Assembly: GCA_001779575.1 (NCBI GenBank)
Contig: MFKM01000009.1
Coordinates: 1 to 18,813 of the forward strand
Direction of reading: 5' to 3'
Source: Candidatus Jorgensenbacteria bacterium RIFCSPLOWO2_12_FULL_42_11
GTDB lineage: Bacteria > Patescibacteriota > Minisyncoccia > UBA6257 > MFKM01
Length of the DNA: 18,813 nt
Below are positions 11,726 through 17,374 of the stretch, piece by piece. The notes under the pieces are model-generated. The model was given only the letters and a program-made list of their open reading frames with translations, did not search any database and was not told the DNA's origin. The stretch's first letter is position 1; every line of letters begins with the position of its first letter. Made by a program: the position numbers and the translations under genes.

Positions 11726-11785
11726 ATGTGCTTCCCACCGCAGACCTCAATTATTGGGAAACTAATTGAGGTCTCTGGTGGGAAG
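11726..11785 (-). repeat. Intercistronic hairpin repeat R1
   Basis: On the minus strand CTTCCCACC-AG-AGACCTCAATTA pairs with TAATTGAGGTCT-GC-GGTGGGAAG, followed by CACATT. The second hairpin seen in the other copies is degenerate here. It lies about 80 nt upstream of the 123-aa gene. Confidence 0.9.
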
Positions 11786-11888
11786 GCAAACCTTTTAATG
11801 GCGGGAAAGTTGAATGGATTTTTTATTTTTAAAAGAGCTTTCTTCTAAATTCACTCTAATTTTTAATACAATGGATTTGGAAGAAAGC

Positions 11889-11922
11889 GGGAGGAGAATC
11901 GCTTTTTGCGATTACTCCTCCC
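11889..11922. repeat. Hairpin in the intercistronic region after the DHH-like gene
   Basis: GGGAGGAGAATCGC and GCGATTACTCCTCCC pair with a single bulged A around TTTTT. The gap 11786-12027 has no ORF; another small hairpin, CCCTGG/CCAGGG, lies at about 12007-12023 directly after the DHH-like stop codon. Confidence 0.65.
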
Positions 11923-12027
11923 AACAAAATGTGCCCTCCTGTGGTCTCGCTTTCAGTTATATGACCTTGCCATCGGGGTCAATTTCCTGAAAATTTTCCA
12001 CTCACCCTGGGAGAACCAGGGGTTCCT

Positions 12028-13161
12028 TTAGAGGTTCCTCCGAACAATTTCGACTACCTCTTCAAGGGAAAGGTTGCTTCCCTCTCGAGGAGAGCCGATA
12101 ATTGTACCAGTGGAAGGTCCGCCCCAACCAGGCTCCCGAGCATTTAACTCAGGAAGTACCCCATTCACCTTAATGCCGTTTCCAGCAATGGTGAATTTGG
12201 ATACTTTATCTGGCCCATAGTGACGGCTGTAAACCACCACTATTTGAGCTCCGTTTCCATAAAGCGCTCCAGTGGCGCCTATGAAATCGGTCTCGAGCCA
12301 GCCTAGTCTAAGCCCAGCGGCAGTCTTACCCCATTGAGCCCCCCGTATTGCTAAGCTAACTTGTTTTCTGTTTTCAAGTTTAGCCGCGATAAAAGGTTTA
12401 AATTCTGGAAATACTTCCAGATTTATTGGCCCAAATATCGGGAGAATCTCGGGGTAAGGACCCTTAACCCAAGGTTGTGTCTCGCCTCTGATATTGGTCT
12501 CATTATCCACAAAAAAAGTATATTTTTTGTGGAACATAGAATCCCAATCATCAGAGGCTTCAAGGATGCGGAGAATCTCCACACCCTTGTGAAGCTGCTC
12601 CCTTGGGTCTTTCTCTAGAAGCATCATTCCTGTAATAACATCAGACAGGAATGGAAAACCTTCTTCTAGAGAAATTCCAAGGAAGTCTAATTCTCTCCTC
12701 AGCACTTCCGGGCCCTCCACGTCTAGAGTTTCGATATAGCCGGTTAACATCCCGGCAAAATCATCTTCCCAGACTCCGACGCCGCCTTCATGATAAAGGC
12801 GGATACCTTCGGGACTGCTTACGAACCATTCAAAGGTCTGGCGCATAGCACAATCTTTAGGAGCATCCTCCCCATGATGGTCAAAATTCATTAGATGAAC
12901 TTGACCACTTCCGCCAACCTCAATACAGATCACCTTAGGATCTGCGAGGTCAACAGGGGAAGCTTCTCCTTTAATCACCTCTATCTTATCCTCCCGATTT
13001 ACACCGAGAAGATAAGCTGTGCCGATTGTGTCCAGGTCAATTTTTCCGACCAGAACCCTCCTACTTTGCATTCGCTCGCGCTCGATGGCTAATGGATCCC
13101 TGTTTTGGATGCAATCTACTAAAATCCCGAACAAAATCTCCGTTGATGTTTTTGGTGTCAT
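12028..13161 (-). CDS. DHH-family phosphoesterase-like protein
   Basis: The 377-residue protein resembles DHH phosphoesterases, a group that includes RecJ, nano-RNases and cyclic-di-AMP hydrolases. DLDTIGTAYLLG (about 42-53) corresponds to the D-x-D metal-binding motif and FDHHG (about 93-97) is the name-giving DHH motif. The C-terminus has GWGGPSTGTIIGS, like the glycine-rich substrate loop of DHHA1 domains. Between them is an insertion rich in acidic and aromatic residues. The usual order of motifs is kept, but the protein is divergent, so substrate and activity are uncertain. GGGAGGTG precedes the ATG (13159-13161). It is the largest gene of the operon, preceded by repeat R2 and a conserved leader segment. 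Confidence 0.72.
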   Translation of the reverse strand: MTPKTSTEILFGILVDCIQNRDPLAIERERMQSRRVLVGKIDLDTIGTAYLLGVNREDKIEVIKGEASPVDLADPKVICIEVGGSGQVHLMNFDHHGEDAPKDCAMRQTFEWFVSSPEGIRLYHEGGVGVWEDDFAGMLTGYIETLDVEGPEVLRRELDFLGISLEEGFPFLSDVITGMMLLEKDPREQLHKGVEILRILEASDDWDSMFHKKYTFFVDNETNIRGETQPWVKGPYPEILPIFGPINLEVFPEFKPFIAAKLENRKQVSLAIRGAQWGKTAAGLRLGWLETDFIGATGALYGNGAQIVVVYSRHYGPDKVSKFTIAGNGIKVNGVLPELNAREPGWGGPSTGTIIGSPREGSNLSLEEVVEIVRRNL

Positions 13162-13189
13162 TTTTCACCTCCCTTCAAATCTTTTATAT

Positions 13190-13222
13190 GGCTCGCCCGT
13201 CTCAAGTCGGCGTCACTTATCC
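13190..13222 (-). promoter_or_regulatory. Conserved leader segment, copy 2
   Basis: On the minus strand GGATAAGTGACGCCGACTTG, then AGACGGGCGAGCC. It is the counterpart of 11676-11708, in the same position between hairpin repeat and ribosome-binding site. CGCC can pair with GGCG. Confidence 0.6.
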
Positions 13223-13240
13223 AATATTCACTTTTTTTCA

Positions 13241-13318
13241 ATGTGCTTCCCACCGCAGACCTCAATTATTGGGAATCTAATTGAGGTCTCTGGTGGGAAG
13301 GCAAGCTTTTGACTTGCC
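13241..13318 (-). repeat. Intercistronic two-hairpin repeat R2
   Basis: On the minus strand hairpin A (GGCAAG...CTTGCC, 13300-13318) is followed by hairpin B (CTTCCCACC-AG-stem-GC-GGTGGGAAG, 13246-13300) and CACATTG. It stands upstream of the DHH-like gene. Confidence 0.9.
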
Positions 13319-13319
13319 T

Positions 13320-13765
13320 TATAAAGGAAGGAAGAGATTACCCAATAATTACTTTTCAGTAATTATTCGGAGGGGCTAGGATATCCTTTAAAAGGGATTC
13401 CTTTGACCTTCGCATTCGGCCTTGCCGAAGAGGTTTTCTCCCGCTTTCTTTATTTTCCTTATATAAAAGAACAAATATGACCGATGGAACCTGCAATCTG
13501 TATTGGTTCCTTCCCCTGAGAATTGCTTCAAGGGCTGACCTTGTCTTTGATAACTAGGAAAAATCCCAGGAAACGTTCATGCCACCGTTTCCTTTTACAG
13601 CTTCCTAATATCTTAATAAGACAAGGCCTTTCTCCTTCGCCGACATGATCGACTAGGGCAAGGCCTGGTTTTAGCTCTCGGTCAACGAACTACCACCCGG
13701 ATTTCAATTTTCAAAAAATTAAAAACTGAAATCCAAGCAGTAGTTAAATCTTATTTACTTTTTAT
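13320..13765 (-). ncRNA. Structured stretch without ORF, candidate noncoding RNA
   Basis: About 440 nt between repeats R3 and R2 hold no ORF of useful length but many strong hairpins on the transcribed strand. These include GGATTTCA/TGAAATCC (13699-13734), AGGAAACG/CGTTTCCT (13568-13593), GGAACC/GGTTCC (13486-13509), TTCGGC/GCCGAA (13414-13429) and AATAATTAC/GTAATTATT (13344-13367). A longer-range 9-bp helix pairs CCTTGTCTT with AAGACAAGG (about 13616-13624 with 13539-13547) and encloses one of them. It has the same position in the operon as a gene, directly after R3. I do not recognise RNase P, tmRNA or an intron core. Confidence 0.4.
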
Positions 13766-13767
13766 CA

Positions 13768-13845
13768 ATGTGCTTCCCACCGCAGACCTCAATTATTGGG
13801 AAACTAATTGAGGTCTCTGGTGGGAAGGCAAGTTTTTGGCTTGCC
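13768..13845 (-). repeat. Intercistronic two-hairpin repeat R3
   Basis: Same arrangement as R2: hairpin A (GGCAAGCC...CTTGCC, 13827-13845), then hairpin B (13773-13827) and CACATTGAT. It stands before a structured stretch rather than a protein gene. Confidence 0.9.
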
Positions 13846-13974
13846 TTGATTCTTCTATTCCTCCCAGGGCCTTTAGCACTCCTGGTAATTTGGCTGCATT
13901 TTGAATGCAGGCTGGTTTCTGTTGCCAAGCTTCACTATCCCGGAAAATAAGATAGCTACTTTCCAGCGACTCCG

Positions 13975-14202
13975 TTACCAAGCCAAAAGACCTCCCCAAT
14001 TACATTGAGGACACTTTCCAGTTATTGGATCGTGGTCTTTTTTAATTTCTTCCTCAACGTAACGGTAAAATGCAGGGTCGTCCTTGAAAGGAAAACCACA
14101 TTGTGGACATTTCTCTCTCAAGATTAATTGTTTAATTCTTCTTCCAACCAAAGCATTGATGTCTTCCCTGGATTCTTCTTTACGAACAACCTCCATATCC
14201 AT
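13975..14202 (-). CDS. Small zinc-ribbon-like protein
   Basis: The 75-residue product starts at an ATG (14200-14202) with AAGGAGGT just upstream. The N-terminal half is charged and helical (EVVRKEESREDINALVGRRI), followed by two CPQC motifs: CPQCGFPF at about 34-41 and CPQCNWGG at about 64-71. Two CxxC pairs about 30 residues apart make a zinc ribbon. Between them lies FYRYVEEEIKKDHDPITGK. Such small ribbons bind nucleic acid or protein; the partner cannot be told. Its leader carries the divergent repeat R4, and repeat R3 follows the gene. The gap 13846-13974 after it has no ORF. Confidence 0.72.
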   Translation of the reverse strand: MDMEVVRKEESREDINALVGRRIKQLILREKCPQCGFPFKDDPAFYRYVEEEIKKDHDPITGKCPQCNWGGLLAW

Positions 14203-14242
14203 CTTTACCTCCTTGTTTATTTTCTCTCTACTTATACTTTAC

Positions 14243-14317
14243 AATGTGCTTCCCGCCGCAATCATCAAATTTCTTTAATGACCCTGGTGGAAAGGCGATG
14301 AGATTTTTATCATCGCC
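14243..14317 (-). repeat. Intercistronic two-hairpin repeat R4, divergent with compensatory changes
   Basis: On the minus strand hairpin A is GGCGATGA/TCATCGCC (14294-14317). Hairpin B keeps the base stem (CTTTCCACC-AG and GC-GGCGGGAAG), but its upper stem is GTCATTAAA/TTTGATGAT instead of AGACCTCAATTA/TAATTGAGGTCT. CACATTG is retained. Pairing is conserved while sequence is not. Confidence 0.85.
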
Positions 14318-14439
14318 CGTGGTGGTCTGCTCCACTATGGCTCCAGTGTGTAGTTTTTATTTTTCGAGAGAACTTACCCTGGATACTAAACTCTCGCCCA
14401 TGCTTTTACGCGGATGGATTTTTCCGCAACGAGGTTAGA

Positions 14440-14607
14440 TTATTCATCTACCTTTTCGAGGCGGACAATAGCTCCTGCCTTTTCTACGCCTAGTTGTAGC
14501 CAGATAAGAATGGCCGCCATTGTCTCCTCTGAGACGGCTTCGATTTTTCCTACAGTAACCCAGCCGTCATTGGAGTTACCGAGTTGAATCAATACTTTCT
14601 TACTCAT
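14440..14607 (-). CDS. Very small protein of unknown function
   Basis: From the ATG at 14605-14607 (MSKKVLIQLGNSNDGW) the product is 55 aa. An upstream in-frame GTG-type start at 14649 would begin inside repeat R5, so the ATG behind AAAGGAG is chosen. The sequence reads as a strand (KVLIQLG), a loop NSNDGWVTVGKIE, a helix EETMAAILIWLQLG and a final strand AGAIVRLEKV, compatible with a small alpha/beta fold. I do not recognise it. R5 ends only a few bases before the ribosome-binding site, so its folding could affect translation. The gap 14318-14439 after it has no ORF. Confidence 0.6.
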   Translation of the reverse strand: MSKKVLIQLGNSNDGWVTVGKIEAVSEETMAAILIWLQLGVEKAGAIVRLEKVDE

Positions 14608-14620
14608 TTTTTCTCCTTTC

Positions 14621-14702
14621 AATGTACTTTTTCCCACCGCAGACCTCAATTATTGGGAATCTAATTGAGGTCTCTGGTGGGAAGGCAAGCTTTTGGCTTG
14701 CC
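14621..14702 (-). repeat. Intercistronic two-hairpin repeat R5
   Basis: Hairpin A (GGCAAGCC/GCTTGCC, 14684-14702) and hairpin B (CTTCCCACC-AG-AGACCTCAATTA with its complement) are as in R2. The end reads TACATTG and runs straight into AAAGGAG of the 55-aa gene, the closest spacing of the five. Confidence 0.9.
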
Positions 14703-14813
14703 TAATCGGGAGTTATTCTTTTCCTCCTCGATAGAATCACTTTTTCGACTTCGAGAGCTTCCGAAGTCTCTGCCGGGATTCGGAAGTGAGAACCCGGTGA
14801 GCAGACGATTTCC

Positions 14814-15029
14814 CTATCTGTTGCAAAAACCTAGATGTAAGTCAGATCTCCTCTTCAACTCGTCGGCGAACATATCAGCGATCTCTGCATCTTTGTTGTG
14901 AAGTTCGCCATAGAGCTTTTGAGAAAATAGATATAAGGACACATCATCTGCTCCGGCCTTCGCAATTCGCCTCGCTACCGTGTTCGGGTTTTGAGAAGCG
15001 AACTCTACGGCTTTTTGAAATCTATCCAT
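14814..15029 (-). CDS. Small helical protein of unknown function, first gene of the operon
   Basis: From the ATG at 15027-15029 (MDRFQKAVEFASQNPN) the product is 71 aa. AAAGGAGGTG lies 5 nt upstream; an in-frame GTG 6 nt earlier is part of that site. The protein appears all-helical and charged (TVARRIAKAGADDVSLYLF, then GELHNKDAEIADMFADELKR), ending in GFCNR. No family is recognised. It is the first gene after the consensus promoter and the only one in the cluster without a two-hairpin repeat in front of it. The leader has a duplicated TTAAACCATA at about 15044-15065. Confidence 0.65.
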   Translation of the reverse strand: MDRFQKAVEFASQNPNTVARRIAKAGADDVSLYLFSQKLYGELHNKDAEIADMFADELKRRSDLHLGFCNR

Positions 15030-15127
15030 AATCACCTCCTTTATATGGTTTAATTATGGTTTAATCTATTATTTATTAATTATTTCAAAGAACAAACTGT
15101 TAGTCCTAATTGACAGATTATATTGTA

Positions 15128-15156
15128 ATTATAGCAAACTCAAACTTATCTGTCAA
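15128..15156 (-). promoter_or_regulatory. Perfect consensus promoter of the 11-15 kb operon
   Basis: On the minus strand TTGACA (15151-15156), exactly 17 bp, and TATAAT (15128-15133). Sixteen bases past the -10 box lies CAATTAGGACTAA (15100-15112), a motif also found just after the divergent promoter at 15246-15273. Confidence 0.9.
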
Positions 15157-15245
15157 GGGAGCTTTTTTGTCTTATTTTTCCTGCCGTTATGATAGCTGAT
15201 TTTTGCCTGTTTGTCAAGAGGGGGTAAAAATAGTGTCATTTGCTC

Positions 15246-15273
15246 TTGACATTTAATAAATTGTGGCTATACT
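15246..15273 (+). promoter_or_regulatory. Divergent promoter with overlapping inverted repeat
   Basis: TTGACA (15246-15251), 16 bp, TATACT (15268-15273). The -10 box overlaps ATACTA-CTATA-TAGTAT (15269-15285), a possible operator. ATTAGGACTAA follows at 15293-15303, shared with the opposite transcript. Confidence 0.65.
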
Positions 15274-15329
15274 ACTATATAGTATCATTGACATTAGGAC
15301 TAAAGAACCCGAGAAAGGAGGTGAGAAAG

Positions 15330-15413
15330 ATGAGAAGTAAGGCAAAAACGGACAGAGTCACTATAAGATGGCTGTTTGGTCCCCCGGTAGCTCATTGCGC
15401 TAAAGGAGGCTGA
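15330..15413 (+). CDS. 27-residue peptide in a short transcription unit
   Basis: An ATG at 15330 with an excellent AAAGGAGGTG 7 nt upstream opens a 27-codon frame (MRSKAKTDRV..., ending AHCAKGG) before TGA. The peptide is basic at the start and has GPPVAHCAKGG at its end. It is too short to assign. A second strong AAAGGAGG lies at its stop codon, but no ATG follows at a fitting distance. It lies between a promoter (15246-15273) and a terminator (15476-15512), so the unit is complete at about 240 nt. It may be a leader peptide, a small protein, or a dual-function small RNA. Confidence 0.5.
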   Translation: MRSKAKTDRVTIRWLFGPPVAHCAKGG

Positions 15414-15475
15414 CAGAAAAAAGAATTCCTGTAGCAAGGAATGGAAAACAAAAAGCTCATCTCATTTGAGAAACA

Positions 15476-15512
15476 AAAGGCCTCTCTTTACGTAAAGAGA
15501 GGCCTTTCTATT
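15476..15512. terminator. Bidirectional terminator, 32-bp perfect palindrome
   Basis: AAAGGCCTCTCTTTAC is followed directly by its reverse complement (15476-15507). Plus-strand TTTCTATTTTT ends the short peptide unit; on the minus strand CCTTTTGTTTCTC follows and would end the ddl-TrmB transcript. Confidence 0.88.
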
Positions 15513-15528
15513 TTTAGAATAAAATTTA

Positions 15529-16281
15529 TTAACTTAAACTATTCCAAATTAAGTCAAACATAATTTTTACAGTATTAGCAATTTCTTCATCTTCAATAAT
15601 TAAGGTTGTTATTTTTTCTTTAAAGGTACCGAAAATAGTTTTATGACCATAGACATTGATTTCAGTATAAAAAGGGGATATTTGGTTTATGGGGATAAAC
15701 TTATATTGGTCCAATTTTTCTTGCGGGGCCGTTATAATCGGAGAAGAGGCGGTATAGATTAGTTTAGAAAAAATTTGTTCTTGCTTAAATTTCTCTTCTA
15801 ATTTTTTTCTAAAAAGTCTGTCCTCGGGTAAAATTTTATAAACAGCTTCTAAGTTAACAAACTGGCTAATCTCTTTATATTTATCTGCTAAAAGCATTTC
15901 TCTGATAAGTTTAAGACCTTCTATCCCCTCAAAAAATTGGATTCCTGGTTTATTGGGGGCGAGATTATGAATAGCAGTGAGATCGGGTAGAATTTTTTGG
16001 AACAATTTTGTTTTTTCTTCTAAATCTCTTTTTTGTTTTTCTATTATTAAAGATAATAAATTCTCTGGATGAATGGGAGAAAAATATCTTTTTTTGCCTT
16101 TTTCAATAGAACTCACTAATCCCTTTTGGCTCAATTTTTCTATTTCTATATAAACCGTGGTTCTGTTAAGAGCTGATTTTTTAGCCAATTCTAAAACCGT
16201 AGCTTCTCCTAATTCCAAAGAAGCCAAATATACCTTAGCTTCTTTTTCTGAAAGTCCGAGTTGTTTAAGAAAAGGAATCAT
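15529..16281 (-). CDS. TrmB-family transcriptional regulator
   Basis: The 250-aa protein has an N-terminal winged helix-turn-helix (residues 1-65): LKQLGLSEKEAKVYLASLEL is the hallmark opening of TrmB proteins, and ALNRTTVYIEIEKLSQKGLV is the recognition part. A coiled linker (EKQKRDLEEKTKLFQKIL, about 80-100) and a C-terminal effector-like domain (IQFFEGIEGLKLIREMLL...) follow. TrmB proteins were first described as archaeal sugar-responsive regulators, and related forms occur in these bacteria. The start (16279-16281) is one base after the ddl stop codon, with GGAG-like bases inside the ddl end, so the two are probably co-transcribed. Targets are unknown. Confidence 0.85.
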   Translation of the reverse strand: MIPFLKQLGLSEKEAKVYLASLELGEATVLELAKKSALNRTTVYIEIEKLSQKGLVSSIEKGKKRYFSPIHPENLLSLIIEKQKRDLEEKTKLFQKILPDLTAIHNLAPNKPGIQFFEGIEGLKLIREMLLADKYKEISQFVNLEAVYKILPEDRLFRKKLEEKFKQEQIFSKLIYTASSPIITAPQEKLDQYKFIPINQISPFYTEINVYGHKTIFGTFKEKITTLIIEDEEIANTVKIMFDLIWNSLS

Positions 16282-16282
16282 T

Positions 16283-17215
16283 TTATTGCCTCTCCAAAGC
16301 TAATGTTAGCAGATGGTCCAAGAGTCGGTCAAAGGAACAACCGACAACCGCCGCGGCTTTGGGGAAAAGCGATTCTTTGGTCAAGCCGGGAAGGGTATTT
16401 ACTTCCAAAACATAAATGCCATCTTCGGCTACTATCATATCAACGCGGGAATAATCGCGGCAACCCAACGATTGATGAGCTAAAGAAGCCGCTTCTTGAA
16501 TCGCCAAAGCGGTTTTTTCACCAAATATCCCCGGGCAAATTTCTTGAGTGGAGCCGTCGTATTTGCCTTGATAATCAAAAAGGGGCTTGCCTAAAGGCAG
16601 AACGATTTCTATCACCGGCAGGGCAAAATATTTTTCTCCCTGAAAATTTTCCAAAATGCCGCAAGTGACTTCCCTGCCTTTTATATATTGCTCCACCAGA
16701 ACCGAATCGTCGTATTGAAAGGCCTTGCTTAAAGCCGGATGAAATTCTTTTTCGTTATTAACTAAAGAAACTCCCAGCGAGGAACCGCGATTGGCCGGCT
16801 TTACAACCCAAGGCAGGTCGTATTTGATTTTTTGATAATCTTGAATTTTGAAACTTGAAAACTGAAGATTTATCGCCGGTGGCGTCTTCAAACCGGCTCG
16901 CTGGAAAAGCTGCCGCGAAGCCCATTTATCCATCGCTAAAGCCGAAGCCGCGACACCGGAACCGGTATAAGGCAAACTCTTCTTTTCTAAAACAGATTGA
17001 ACCTGGCCGTCTTCTCCGTATTCGCCGTGGAGGGCGTTGAAAATAACGTCAACTTCGGGAAAAGCAGGCCATTGACCGCTCTTGGAAATAAAAATATCAA
17101 TAGCTTGGTATTTATCTTCAACTAAATTGGTCAAAACGTTGGCTCCGGTTAAAAGAGAAATTTCGTGTTCAACCGAAGGGCCGCCTCTCAAAACGCCAAC
17201 TCTAATTTTGGACAT
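16283..17215 (-). CDS. ddl: D-alanine--D-alanine ligase
   Basis: Ddl joins two D-alanines with ATP to make the dipeptide of peptidoglycan precursors in the cytoplasm. The 310-residue product has family-typical length and ATP-grasp layout: GGPSVEHEISLLTG near the N-terminus (D-Ala site), LPWVVKPANRGSSLGVS for ATP and the flexible loop, LVEQYIKGREVTCGIL, KYDGSTQEICPG (omega loop), and the metal-binding end VDMIV...LEVNTLPGLT. All the key segments appear intact. It shows this organism makes, or at least modifies, peptidoglycan. No Shine-Dalgarno lies before the ATG at 17213-17215. A TrmB-type regulator gene follows directly. Confidence 0.95.
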   Translation of the reverse strand: MSKIRVGVLRGGPSVEHEISLLTGANVLTNLVEDKYQAIDIFISKSGQWPAFPEVDVIFNALHGEYGEDGQVQSVLEKKSLPYTGSGVAASALAMDKWASRQLFQRAGLKTPPAINLQFSSFKIQDYQKIKYDLPWVVKPANRGSSLGVSLVNNEKEFHPALSKAFQYDDSVLVEQYIKGREVTCGILENFQGEKYFALPVIEIVLPLGKPLFDYQGKYDGSTQEICPGIFGEKTALAIQEAASLAHQSLGCRDYSRVDMIVAEDGIYVLEVNTLPGLTKESLFPKAAAVVGCSFDRLLDHLLTLALERQ

Positions 17216-17374
17216 TAATTAAATAATTTCTAATTTTTAATTTCTAATTTTCATTGAATTTTCAATGACCTAATTTCAAACCCTAAACGAAAACTTAAAG
17301 AACAGAGTTTAAAAATTGAAAATTGGAACATTTATTGGAAATTGAAAATTGATAATTGATAATTTCAAGCAATG
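17216..17374. repeat. AT-rich intergenic region with short repeats
   Basis: The gap between ftsH and ddl consists of overlapping TAATTTCTAATTTT and GAAAATTGAAAATTGATAATTG units in both orientations (for example CATTGAATTTTCAATG, a palindrome at about 17253-17268). No ORF or clear promoter. The composition resembles the AT repeats near 600-680. Confidence 0.6.

Noticed and set aside
13320..13765. Structured stretch as RNase P RNA or tmRNA
   Set aside because: None of the conserved core sequences of RNase P RNA, and no tRNA-like end or tag frame, could be found.
11730..14702. The five hairpin repeats as a CRISPR array
   Set aside because: Spacing is hundreds of bases and irregular, with genes in between; the repeats are long hairpins, and no cas gene is present.
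16261..16668. 135-codon open frame on the plus strand
   Set aside because: Antisense to ddl; the sequence has no domain character and no start signals.
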